A DNA stretch of 5,237 nucleotides from JANRKF01 sp964519595 (GTDB lineage: Bacteria > Pseudomonadota > Alphaproteobacteria > Rickettsiales > SXRF01): positions 1-5,237 of the forward strand of contig CAZFJN010000067.1 of assembly GCA_964519595.1 (NCBI GenBank), given 5' to 3'. Made by a program: the position numbers and the translations under genes. The notes under the pieces are model-generated. The model ran no database searches. It worked only from the letters and a program-made list of their open reading frames with translations, and was not told where the DNA came from. Of this stretch, positions 1-5,235 are shown piece by piece. The first letter of the stretch is position 1. Each line of letters starts with the position of its first letter.

Positions 1-30
1 ACTGAATTATGGTTATTCTGGTATAGAAAA

Positions 31-486
31 CTATCTCGACTTATCTTGGTTTCTTGTAAATTCCCTATGAATTCTGCGTTCTTCTTCCATGGCCGAGCGT
101 ATTTTATCTTCTAATCCATCTTGGCTTAGATCAATAGAGATGACGGCTTTTTTATGCTCGCAAGAAGGTTGGTTTTCTTTATCAACACCAGACTGATCAT
201 CAATAGATTCATTACAGCTAATGCACCTCTCATCCAGTATTTTAAGAATTCTGTATATATAATGAGGTTTTGTTATAATATCGTTTTTGTTTACAGGACA
301 ATGCAGCTCTAAAAAATTTCCATTATATCTTGTAAATTCTTCTGGCGGCTGATCAAGATGAGCGCCTTTTCTTGTTTTTATTTCTGAATAAAAATCGCGG
401 GCAACTACATTAAAGAAATCAAGCATTAGCTCTTTACGCCGCTTAATAATGGCCGCATCGTAACTTGCTGAAGGTCGTTGTGCCAT
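31..486 (-). CDS. Hypothetical protein with a possible Cys/His metal-binding cluster
   Basis: I do not recognise the family. The reading frame stays open upstream to a TTG at 561, but I chose the ATG at 486 because it has a good Shine-Dalgarno (AAGGA, 491-495) four bases upstream and because the likely promoter (534-561) lies inside the longer version. From this start the product is 151 residues, charged and soluble, with no signal peptide or membrane segment. The N-terminal half is helical and basic (KRRKEL near 16-20). The middle contains C63, then C88-x2-C91 and C109-x-H111, a spacing that could bind zinc; the linker from 93 to 108 is acidic and polar. The C-terminus (about 125-151) is a highly charged helix rich in E and R. 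The gene is AT-rich, unlike the dehydrogenase at 1458, and is divergent from the parDE-like operon. Real coding is likely given the length, start signals and sensible composition; the function is unknown. Confidence 0.72.
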   Translation of the reverse strand: MAQRPSASYDAAIIKRRKELMLDFFNVVARDFYSEIKTRKGAHLDQPPEEFTRYNGNFLELHCPVNKNDIITKPHYIYRILKILDERCISCNESIDDQSGVDKENQPSCEHKKAVISIDLSQDGLEDKIRSAMEEERRIHREFTRNQDKSR

Positions 487-533
487 AAAATCCTTAAGCT
501 TTTTCCTTAACTCGCACCATGCAAATTTACCAA

Positions 534-561
534 ATTTTAACACAAGCAAAAAGCCAGACAA
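534..561 (-). promoter_or_regulatory. Candidate sigma-70 promoter of the 31-486 gene
   Basis: On the minus strand TTGTCT (556-561) and TAAAAT (534-539) are separated by 16 bases. The -10 matches consensus in five of six positions and the -35 in four of six. Transcription would begin near 527, giving a leader of about 40 bases before the ATG at 486. This supports that start over the TTG at 561. It is called from consensus only. Confidence 0.4.
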
Positions 562-570
562 GGTTTTTTC

Positions 571-591
571 TAATGTCGAATATTGACATTA
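571..591. promoter_or_regulatory. Inverted repeat, candidate operator O1 of the parDE-like operon
   Basis: TAATGTC (571-577) and GACATTA (585-591) are perfect 7-bp inverted arms around a 7-bp AT-rich spacer. The right arm contains most of the -35 box TTGACA (583-588), so a protein bound here would block RNA polymerase. ParD-type ribbon-helix-helix antitoxins, alone or with ParE, are known to bind such palindromes and repress their own promoter. Assigning this site to the ParD-like protein is inference. Confidence 0.5.
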
Positions 592-611
592 TTTGCCATA
601 TGTGGCAAAAT
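583..611 (+). promoter_or_regulatory. Sigma-70-type promoter of the parDE-like operon
   Basis: A perfect -35 box TTGACA (583-588) is followed after 17 bases by CAAAAT (606-611), a four-of-six match to the -10 consensus. Transcription would begin near 618, leaving a leader of about 26 bases before the ATG at 644. The in-frame TTG at 593 would then lie upstream of the transcript. The promoter is embedded in two inverted repeats (571-591 and 592-609), the usual arrangement for an autoregulated toxin-antitoxin operon. Confidence 0.6.
592..609. promoter_or_regulatory. Inverted repeat, candidate operator O2 of the parDE-like operon
   Basis: TTTGCCATATGTGGCAAA is a perfect palindrome of two 7-bp arms around TATG. 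It occupies the spacer of the promoter and runs into the -10 box at 606-611. It begins one base after the other inverted repeat ends, but the arm sequence differs (TTTGCCA against TAATGTC). Either two proteins bind, or only one of the two is the antitoxin operator. Confidence 0.5.
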
Positions 612-643
612 GGAAAAAATTATCCCAACAGGAAGCGTCCGCC

Positions 644-874
644 ATGAGCAGCAGCTTAAATGTTTCACTTACCGATGAATTAAGGCGTTTCGTTGACGCG
701 CGCGCCAGCGATCAAGACGTGTATTCAACACCGAGCGAATATATCCGCGACCTGATTCGCCGCGATATGGAAAGCTCTTCAATTCTAGCCAAAGTGCGGC
801 GCGGACTAGACGACATCAAAAACAACAGATTCGCAAAAGAAAATGTCCTCGACATCATCGAGGAATATAAATAG
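644..874 (+). CDS. parD: ParD-like ribbon-helix-helix antitoxin
   Basis: This is probably the antitoxin of a type II toxin-antitoxin pair. It would bind and neutralise the ParE-like toxin encoded next to it and repress the shared promoter. The 76-residue product has the family plan: an N-terminal strand with the start of a ribbon-helix-helix fold (SLNVSLTDELRRFVDARA, residues 4-21), a second helix after a turn (STPSEYIRDLIRRD, 28-41), and a charged C-terminal tail (42-76) of the kind that wraps the toxin. The frame extends upstream to a TTG at 593. I prefer ATG 644 because AGGAAG stands 8 bases upstream, the size fits ParD (about 80 residues), and the promoter overlaps the longer start. Its stop TAG overlaps the toxin GTG by one base, implying translational coupling. 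The family assignment is firm; specificity for the neighbour follows from operon structure. Confidence 0.88.
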   Translation: MSSSLNVSLTDELRRFVDARASDQDVYSTPSEYIRDLIRRDMESSSILAKVRRGLDDIKNNRFAKENVLDIIEEYK

Positions 875-1260
875 TGGCCAGCCGCAGCTATATCCTAACC
901 CAAGGCGCAGTTGATGACATTCGCGAAATAGGTGATTGGTCTTTAGAGCGATGGGGTAAAGAAAGAACCGTACAATATCTAAAGGAATTGCATGAGAAAT
1001 TGGAATATGTTGCAACTAATTTTAAAACCCTAGAGAACAATAAAACACACGAGGACTTGAGCGGCAACACTGGTTTAATGCTTTATCCAGCAAACAATCA
1101 TTATATCGTTTTCATTCCCATTAGCGAGAAATCCATTGCTGTTGCTGCTGTCATCCGTCAGGAGCGTGATATTCCGTCAATATTACAGAAAGATGCATTT
1201 ACAATTCATCGTGAGTTGCAGGAAATCAACGCCATGATGACTAGAGACATAACCCTTTGA
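874..1260 (+). CDS. parE: ParE-like toxin of the RelE/ParE superfamily
   Basis: This is probably the toxin partner of the upstream antitoxin. Characterised ParE proteins poison DNA gyrase; other members of the superfamily cleave mRNA, so the target here is not proven. The N-terminus (YILTQGAVDDIREIGDWSLERWG, broken at residues 6-28) is the typical first strand plus helix, followed by a second helix (ERTVQYLKELHEKLEYVA). The core strands around residues 67-82 (GLMLYPANNHYIVFIPI) and the ending IRQERDIPSIL (94-104) match the family C-terminus. It starts with GTG sharing a base with the antitoxin stop (TAGTG), and GAGGAA at 860-865 is the ribosome site. At 128 residues it is longer than the usual 90-105: about 24 residues (105-128, polar and helical) extend beyond the ParE fold. 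No frameshift or missing core strand is visible, so it is probably functional. Confidence 0.85.
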   Translation: MASRSYILTQGAVDDIREIGDWSLERWGKERTVQYLKELHEKLEYVATNFKTLENNKTHEDLSGNTGLMLYPANNHYIVFIPISEKSIAVAAVIRQERDIPSILQKDAFTIHRELQEINAMMTRDITL

Positions 1261-1322
1261 TTTTGCGATGCAGCATTGTTTTGGTTAACGGAATATTAGT
1301 GGCTATTTGTTATGATTTTCGG

Positions 1323-1434
1323 AAGATATGAGGATGTTAGGATATTAGGATGTTAGGATGTTGAGAATAGAATGACATTACATCTTAAAATCCTAACATC
1401 TTAACATCCTAAAATCTTAATATCCTAAAATCAT
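1323..1434. repeat. Opposed clusters of degenerate 8-bp AGGATGTT repeats forming a long stem-loop
   Basis: The left cluster has four head-to-tail octamers (AGGATGTT at 1331, 1347 and 1355, AGGATATT at 1339), with a degenerate unit before them at 1323-1330. The right cluster (about 1379-1434) has about seven units in the opposite orientation, such as AACATCCT at 1403 and AATATCCT at 1419. Arms 1331-1362 and 1395-1426 match in 28 of 32 positions. In a plus-strand transcript three of the four differences become G-U pairs, leaving one mismatch. The loop (1363-1394) holds further repeat-like sequence. The block fills most of the gap between the toxin and the dehydrogenase. There is no U-run after the stem, so it does not look like a standard terminator; it could act as an RNA structure in the dehydrogenase leader or simply be a mini-satellite. 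Confidence 0.75.
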
Positions 1435-1457
1435 TCTACCAACCATAAGAGCCAGCC

Positions 1458-3245
1458 ATGCCAACTTACAAAGCGCCGATTAGTGATTTTCAGTTTATTC
1501 TCAATGAATATTTGAATATTTCACAATATAAGGAGGTGGAAGGCTTTGCCGATAGCGGCCCGGATCTGATGAATCCGCTATTGGAAGCCGCCGCGCAAAT
1601 GTGCGAGGAGGTACTGTTTCCGCTGAATTCCGTTGGTGACAAGCAGGGGCTGCGTTATGAAAACGGCAAGGTCATCATGCCGGATGGTTTTGCCGAAGCC
1701 TATAAAACCTACTGCGAAATGGGCTGGCCGGGCTTTACCTGTGATCCAAAATTTGGCGGCCAAGGGCTGCCGGATGTTCTCAACATGCCGCTGATGGAGA
1801 TGGTTTGCTCGGCGAATTTATCCTTCGGACTTACTCCCGGCCTTTCCCACGGCGCTTATAACGCGATCATGCAACATGCCAGCGACGAAATTAAACAAAA
1901 ATATCTGCCGAACATGGTAACTGGAAAATGGTCCGGTGTGATGTGCTTAACCGAACCACAAGCCGGAACTGATCTCGGCCTGATCCGCAGCCGGGCAACT
2001 CCGAATGATGACGGATCATATTCGCTCGAAGGCAACAAGATTTTCATCTCCAGCGGCGAGCATGAAATGTGCGAAAATATCGTCCATCTGATTCTCGCCC
2101 GTCTGCCCGATGCGCCAAAAGGCATCAAAGGCATCAGCCTGTTTATCGCCAGCAAATATGACATTAACCCTGATGGTTCGATCGGAAAACCGAGCGGAAT
2201 TCGCTGTGATGGTATTGAACATAAAATGGGGCTGGCCGCTTCGCCTACTTGTCAGATTTCCTTCAATGGCTGCAAAGCCTGGCTGGTTGGCGAGGCGCAT
2301 AAAGGTATGCGCGCCATGTTCACGATGATGAATGCGGCGCGGCTTTATGTCGGCGTGCAGGGGCTTGGCATTGCCGAAATTGCCTACCAGAATGCGCTTA
2401 ACTATTCAAAAGAACGCCTGCAGATGCGTGCCTTAACCGGCGCGGCAATGCCTGATAAACCGGCTGATCCGATTACCGTTCATCCCGATGTGCGCCGAAT
2501 GCTGCTTACGCAGCGGGCTTTCTGTGAAGGAGCGCGCGCGCTGGCCATGGAAATGGCTCTTAATATTGATTTAGCGCATCGTCATCCTGATGAGAAAAAA
2601 CGCCAGGAAGCTGATGATTTTGTTCAGCTGATGACGCCGGTATGTAAATCCTATTTAACTGACGGCGGTTTTGAAATGAGCAATCTGGCGCTGCAATGTT
2701 TCGGCGGCTATGGTTATATTAAGGAATATGGCGTTGAGCAATATGTGCGCGATGCGCGGATCACCATGATTTATGAAGGAACAAACGGTATTCAGGCGCT
2801 TGATTTAATTGGCCGCAAGCTGAGCAAAGATGCCGGTAAATATCTGCGTAGCTTCTTCCATCCGGCCGATAAATTCATTGAAAAACATAAAGATAATGAA
2901 GAGATGAAGGAGTTCGTAAAACCGCTGAAAAAATATCTAGAATATCTCCAGCAGGCGACGCTCTATATGGCAAAATCCGGCCTTGCCAATCCGAATGACG
3001 CCGCCGCCGGAGCAGTTGATTATCAACGCCAGTTTGCGCTTACCTATATGGCTTATATCTGGGCAAGGCAGGCGGAGATCGCGCTGGCGCGCAGGGATCA
3101 GGGATCAGGGATCAGGGATCAAGAATTTTACACAGCAAAACTCGCCACCGCCCGCTTCTTCATGAATAAAATCCTCCCGCAAGCCTCAGCGCACTTACAA
3201 ATCATCGTCAGCGGCAGTAAGAGCGTTATGAATGGCGTTTTGTGA
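1458..3245 (+). CDS. Acyl-CoA dehydrogenase (long form, DmdC-like)
   Basis: An FAD-dependent cytoplasmic enzyme that introduces an alpha-beta double bond into an acyl-CoA and passes electrons to electron-transfer flavoprotein. At 595 residues it belongs to the long subfamily with an extra C-terminal domain, which includes 3-methylmercaptopropionyl-CoA dehydrogenase (DmdC); the true substrate cannot be read from sequence. An N-terminal helical domain runs to about 155. The flavin/substrate signature CLTEPQAGTD (163-172) opens the beta domain, which runs to about 280. The C-terminal helical domain carries the second signature QCFGGYGY (413-420) and catalytic Glu440 in MIYEGTNGIQ. The extra domain is 465-595. 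Residues about 546-555 (RDQGSGIRDQ) are encoded by a tandem heptamer repeat, yet the domain resumes with FYTAKLATARFF. The end, SVMNGVL, seems a few residues shorter than usual and lies in a direct repeat. No strong ribosome site precedes ATG 1458 (AAGAG at most). The gene is clearly GC-richer than its neighbours. No electron-transfer or beta-oxidation partner is present. Confidence 0.93.
   Translation: MPTYKAPISDFQFILNEYLNISQYKEVEGFADSGPDLMNPLLEAAAQMCEEVLFPLNSVGDKQGLRYENGKVIMPDGFAEAYKTYCEMGWPGFTCDPKFGGQGLPDVLNMPLMEMVCSANLSFGLTPGLSHGAYNAIMQHASDEIKQKYLPNMVTGKWSGVMCLTEPQAGTDLGLIRSRATPNDDGSYSLEGNKIFISSGEHEMCENIVHLILARLPDAPKGIKGISLFIASKYDINPDGSIGKPSGIRCDGIEHKMGLAASPTCQISFNGCKAWLVGEAHKGMRAMFTMMNAARLYVGVQGLGIAEIAYQNALNYSKERLQMRALTGAAMPDKPADPITVHPDVRRMLLTQRAFCEGARALAMEMALNIDLAHRHPDEKKRQEADDFVQLMTPVCKSYLTDGGFEMSNLALQCFGGYGYIKEYGVEQYVRDARITMIYEGTNGIQALDLIGRKLSKDAGKYLRSFFHPADKFIEKHKDNEEMKEFVKPLKKYLEYLQQATLYMAKSGLANPNDAAAGAVDYQRQFALTYMAYIWARQAEIALARRDQGSGIRDQEFYTAKLATARFFMNKILPQASAHLQIIVSGSKSVMNGVL
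3093..3121 (+). repeat. Tandem heptamer (GGGATCA)4 inside the dehydrogenase gene
   Basis: Four perfect head-to-tail copies of GGGATCA begin at 3094, 3101, 3108 and 3115, with one preceding A that extends the period. They encode RDQGSGIRDQ in the C-terminal domain, between the helix ending EIALA and the helix starting FYTAKLATARFF, probably a surface loop. Because seven is not a multiple of three, gain or loss of one unit would shift the frame and alter the last 40 or so residues, whereas three units would be neutral for frame. Confidence 0.9.
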
Positions 3246-3246
3246 T
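3226..3246 (+). repeat. Left copy of a 20/21-bp direct repeat, at the dehydrogenase stop codon
   Basis: This copy covers the last codons and the TGA stop of the dehydrogenase. The core AATGGCGTTTTGTGAT (3231-3246) is exactly repeated at 4634-4649. Five further bases upstream match at four positions (TTATG here, TTATA there). The two copies are 1403 bases apart in the same orientation and enclose the J-domain gene. Confidence 0.85.
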
Positions 3247-3276
3247 TATTCATATATTGATTGAAGAAAGATAAAT

Positions 3277-4551
3277 CTATCTATGCTTGACAGACCCAGG
3301 ATTTGACAGTGCTATAGGTTTTTTATTGTTCAAACCTAATATATTTTCTACAGAATCCAACAAATCCTTATCCATTTCTACATCCTGTCTTGTAAGCCCG
3401 GGTATATGACGGTATGCGTAACCATATTCCAGCATCTCATGCAGTTGCTGCGGGCTAATTAAGTGTTTTTCAAGCATAATTTCCAGTGCCTTGCGCGTGC
3501 GCTCTATGTCTGGCGTGACGAGCGTAATACAGTGTTTTTTGACGGGAGGTGATGCTTCACTGTCAGAAGCATGTTCGCTAATCACAAAACCAATTTGGTT
3601 ATCATCTTTAAAACGTCCTGCAATAAAGTTGGGACGCAATCTTCCAACGTCCAATGGATTAGACCATGCCTTGCAATCTGGGGCAAGAGCAGCAATAAAA
3701 CTACTTACAAAGAGTGTATCGCAAAAAAACATATCACGGCGTGCTGCAGGTTTTTCGTTGTAACATAATAAGCTAGGGTCTTTCTCGTAGGTTACTTTGT
3801 CACAAAGAATATCTTGAAATCCCATGTTATTAGCAGCCTCACTATTGCGAATTCTAAATTGAAATAAGTTAGGAGGTGGAACAGTCATTCTCGAAGGTGT
3901 GTTATTGTCATCCTCGTTGAGAGAGTTGCCTAAAATCTCCTGTGCGCGGCGAAGTGCCCATAACAAGCTGGGGTCATTAAAACACGAACTTTCCTCAAAC
4001 CCAATTTGATACATGTATTGATTCAAAGCATCTATTGTTCGTTTTTCGATATCATAATAGCGAGCTGATGCCCTGAGTGATTCAGGGTCATGTTCAAAAT
4101 CGTGGCTATATTCTGTTCCTGATTCAGAGAAATCTTCTTCTTGTCCGAAAGAAGCATCTGAATGAAAAGAGCTGCGTCTACTACCTTGCCATCCGCGGCC
4201 AGATCTACCAGAAAATTGACTAGAATAATCACTCCTGAAACCGCCGCTGGTTGAGTTGAGGTCATCTACAGCAGAGCTTGATTCAACTTTTGTACCTTTA
4301 GCTGTCCACGAAGTATCCCATTCATCGCGTTGTATTCGATCGAGCTTCTTTGGATCAATAATAGCATCATACGCAGCAGTAGCCTCTTTGAATTTCGAGA
4401 CTGCATCTTCACTCTTGTTACGATCAGGATGAAATTCACGGGCTTTGGTTTTGTAGGCTTTCAGTATTTTTGTAACTTGTTCATCAGCTGATGGAAGTTG
4501 ATCGATTTCTTCTCTATTGATACCAAGCACTGCAAAGGGGTCTTTTTTCAT
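3277..4551 (-). CDS. J-domain (DnaJ-like) protein with a novel C-terminal region
   Basis: The first 70 or so residues form a J domain: DPFAVLGI (4-11), a helix with basic residues (KILKAYKTKAREF, 28-40), the diagnostic HPD at 41-43, and a last helix (AVSKFKEATAAYDAI, 50-64). J domains recruit Hsp70/DnaK and stimulate its ATPase. Residues about 85-160 are a low-complexity Ser/Gly/Arg linker, turning acidic (QEEDFSESGTEYSHD). Residues 163-424 look globular and unlike DnaJ: there is no zinc-finger repeat (CxxCxGxG) and no recognisable DnaJ client-binding domain. I do not know this region. No signal peptide or membrane helix is visible. It is therefore a specialised co-chaperone, or an effector using a J domain, rather than DnaJ itself. 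ATG 4551 is preceded by AGGA about 10 bases upstream. The gene is AT-richer than the dehydrogenase it converges on and is bracketed by direct repeats at 3226 and 4629, suggesting acquisition. Confidence 0.85.
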   Translation of the reverse strand: MKKDPFAVLGINREEIDQLPSADEQVTKILKAYKTKAREFHPDRNKSEDAVSKFKEATAAYDAIIDPKKLDRIQRDEWDTSWTAKGTKVESSSAVDDLNSTSGGFRSDYSSQFSGRSGRGWQGSRRSSFHSDASFGQEEDFSESGTEYSHDFEHDPESLRASARYYDIEKRTIDALNQYMYQIGFEESSCFNDPSLLWALRRAQEILGNSLNEDDNNTPSRMTVPPPNLFQFRIRNSEAANNMGFQDILCDKVTYEKDPSLLCYNEKPAARRDMFFCDTLFVSSFIAALAPDCKAWSNPLDVGRLRPNFIAGRFKDDNQIGFVISEHASDSEASPPVKKHCITLVTPDIERTRKALEIMLEKHLISPQQLHEMLEYGYAYRHIPGLTRQDVEMDKDLLDSVENILGLNNKKPIALSNPGSVKHR

Positions 4552-4564
4552 AATTTTGCTATCC

Positions 4565-4575
4565 TAACGTTAACG
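4565..4575. promoter_or_regulatory. Overlapping small palindromes upstream of the J-domain gene
   Basis: TAACGTTA (4565-4572) and CGTTAACG (4568-4575) are overlapping perfect 8-bp palindromes 14-24 bases before the ATG of the minus-strand gene. They could be a regulator site in the leader. No convincing -35/-10 pair was found on the minus strand between 4552 and 4660, which is simply very AT-rich. Palindromes this short also arise by chance. Confidence 0.2.
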
Positions 4576-4628
4576 AATGGATACATTAACATATTTTTAC
4601 TTAATTCTCTCCTTTTTTTATGACTTTT

Positions 4629-4649
4629 TTATAAATGGCGTTTTGTGAT
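4629..4649 (+). repeat. Right copy of the 20/21-bp direct repeat
   Basis: Matches 3226-3246 with one mismatch and shares the exact 16-bp core AATGGCGTTTTGTGAT (4634-4649). Here it lies outside any gene, 77 bases before the J-domain start and 87 bases before the relB-like start. Joining the two copies by recombination would leave the dehydrogenase stop codon intact and place it directly upstream of the relBE-like module, which is the likely layout before insertion. Confidence 0.85.
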
Positions 4650-4688
4650 GATAAACGGCGCATAATTATATTAATAATGGAAAAATAT

Positions 4689-4716
4689 TTGCTCTTATGA
4701 TGAGTTTTGCTATAGT
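4689..4716 (+). promoter_or_regulatory. Candidate extended -10 promoter of the relB-like gene
   Basis: TATAGT (4711-4716) matches the -10 consensus at five of six positions and is preceded by TGC, an extended -10 element. A weak -35 (TTGCTC, 4689-4694) stands 16 bases upstream. Transcription from about 4723 gives a very short leader. The stretches from 4688 and from 4706 are loosely repeated (TTTGCT in both, 12 of 17 positions), a possible antitoxin operator. An alternative promoter is TTGTGA (4643-4648) with TATATT (4667-4672), which would overlap the direct repeat. Confidence 0.4.
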
Positions 4717-4736
4717 GAGCAGAGGAGATATTGGCC

Positions 4737-4973
4737 ATGGAAATCTCATTACATTCTGCAATTGAACAGCAACTTCATATTCTCGCCTTGCAATCAGGAC
4801 AGAGCGAGGCGGTGCATGTAGAGCGCGCGCTAATTAGCTATTTGGAAGATATGGAAGATGCAAATCGCGCTAAAATGATCTTATCTCAGCCAATAGGCCG
4901 TGCATTAACACAGGATGAGATGGAGAGAGAACTTGGTTTTGATTTTTCTCAAACAGCTGATTCCTCAAAATGA
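4737..4973 (+). CDS. RelB/DinJ-like antitoxin
   Basis: A 78-residue small acidic protein of the type encoded before RelE-family toxins. The N-terminal part (EISLHSAIEQQLHILALQSG, residues 2-21) has the strand-helix start of a DNA-binding dimerisation domain. Residues 27-45 (HVERALISYLEDMEDANRA) form the next helix. The C-terminal ALTQDEMERELGF (57-69) resembles the toxin-binding end found in many RelB-like antitoxins. I chose ATG 4737 because AGAGGAG (4721-4727) is 9 bases away; the in-frame TTG at 4731 would be only 3 bases from it. The stop overlaps the next ATG (ATGA), so the toxin frame is translationally coupled. The frame is intact. Expected role: neutralise the RelE-like toxin and autoregulate. 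With the toxin apparently broken, it may now be an orphan antitoxin. Confidence 0.78.
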   Translation: MEISLHSAIEQQLHILALQSGQSEAVHVERALISYLEDMEDANRAKMILSQPIGRALTQDEMERELGFDFSQTADSSK

Positions 4974-5235
4974 AGTGGCGTGTACTCTACCACGAAAACG
5001 CACAGAAACAATTGCGTAAACTCGACAAATCAGCACAGGAACAAATATGCGCTATATGCGTGAGCGTATTTCAACAAGCGAAAATCCACAGCGTTTTGGA
5101 AAACCATTGCGACACGAGCTTAAAGGGTTGTGGCGTTATAGGGTAGGCGATTATCGTATTATTTGTGAGATTCAAGAACATATACTAACCGTATTGGTAA
5201 TAGATATAGATCATAGAAAAGATATTTATCGCTAA
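4970..5235 (+). pseudogene. RelE-like toxin gene split by a one-base frameshift
   Basis: Starting at ATG 4970 (overlapping the antitoxin stop as ATGA), the frame encodes MKWRVLYHENAQKQLRKLDK and continues SAQEQI, the classic RelE start. From there it runs out of family and stops at TAG 5144-5146, giving only 58 residues. The rest of the toxin is in another frame from 5047: MRYMRERISTSENPQRFGK, then the core LKGLWRYRVGDYRIICEI, then VLVIDIDHRKDIYR and TAA at 5233-5235. Joining 26 and 62 codons gives 88 residues, exactly RelE size, with the conserved Arg/Tyr/His residues of the core and tail present. A single lost base near 5045-5047 explains the break. RelE toxins cleave mRNA on the ribosome; the 58-residue product lacks that core and should be inactive. 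No slippery heptamer is visible at the junction, so mutation or sequence error is likelier than programmed frameshifting. Confidence 0.85.

Noticed and set aside
487..561. Longer orphan protein starting at TTG 561
   Set aside because: No good ribosome site precedes it and it would overlap the likely promoter; ATG 486 with AAGGA fits better.
593..643. Longer antitoxin starting at TTG 593
   Set aside because: That codon lies inside the palindrome and the promoter spacer, before the expected transcription start; the extra 17 residues are not family-like, and ATG 644 has a good ribosome site.
1323..1434. CRISPR-like array
   Set aside because: Units are only 8 bp, degenerate, directly adjacent without unique spacers, and occur in both orientations; no cas gene is present.
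2016..2328. Open frames on both strands inside the dehydrogenase gene
   Set aside because: They are out-of-frame shadows of a well-conserved enzyme with both family signatures and the catalytic Glu.
3246..3276. Bidirectional terminator between the convergent dehydrogenase and J-domain genes
   Set aside because: Only a 5-bp AGATA/TATCT stem is present, with no GC-rich stem or T-run.
3491..3768. Two overlapping plus-strand open frames opposite the J-domain gene
   Set aside because: They lie wholly within the clear J-domain protein gene on the other strand, have no sensible domain or start signal, and encode low-quality sequence.
3226..4649. Insertion sequence carrying the J-domain gene
   Set aside because: No transposase and no terminal inverted repeats were seen just inside the direct repeats; a 16-21 bp duplication is also longer than most IS target duplications.
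5035..5060. Programmed -1 frameshifting to make the full RelE-like toxin
   Set aside because: There is no X XXY YYZ slippery heptamer at the frame junction and no evident stimulatory hairpin; simple loss of one base explains it better.
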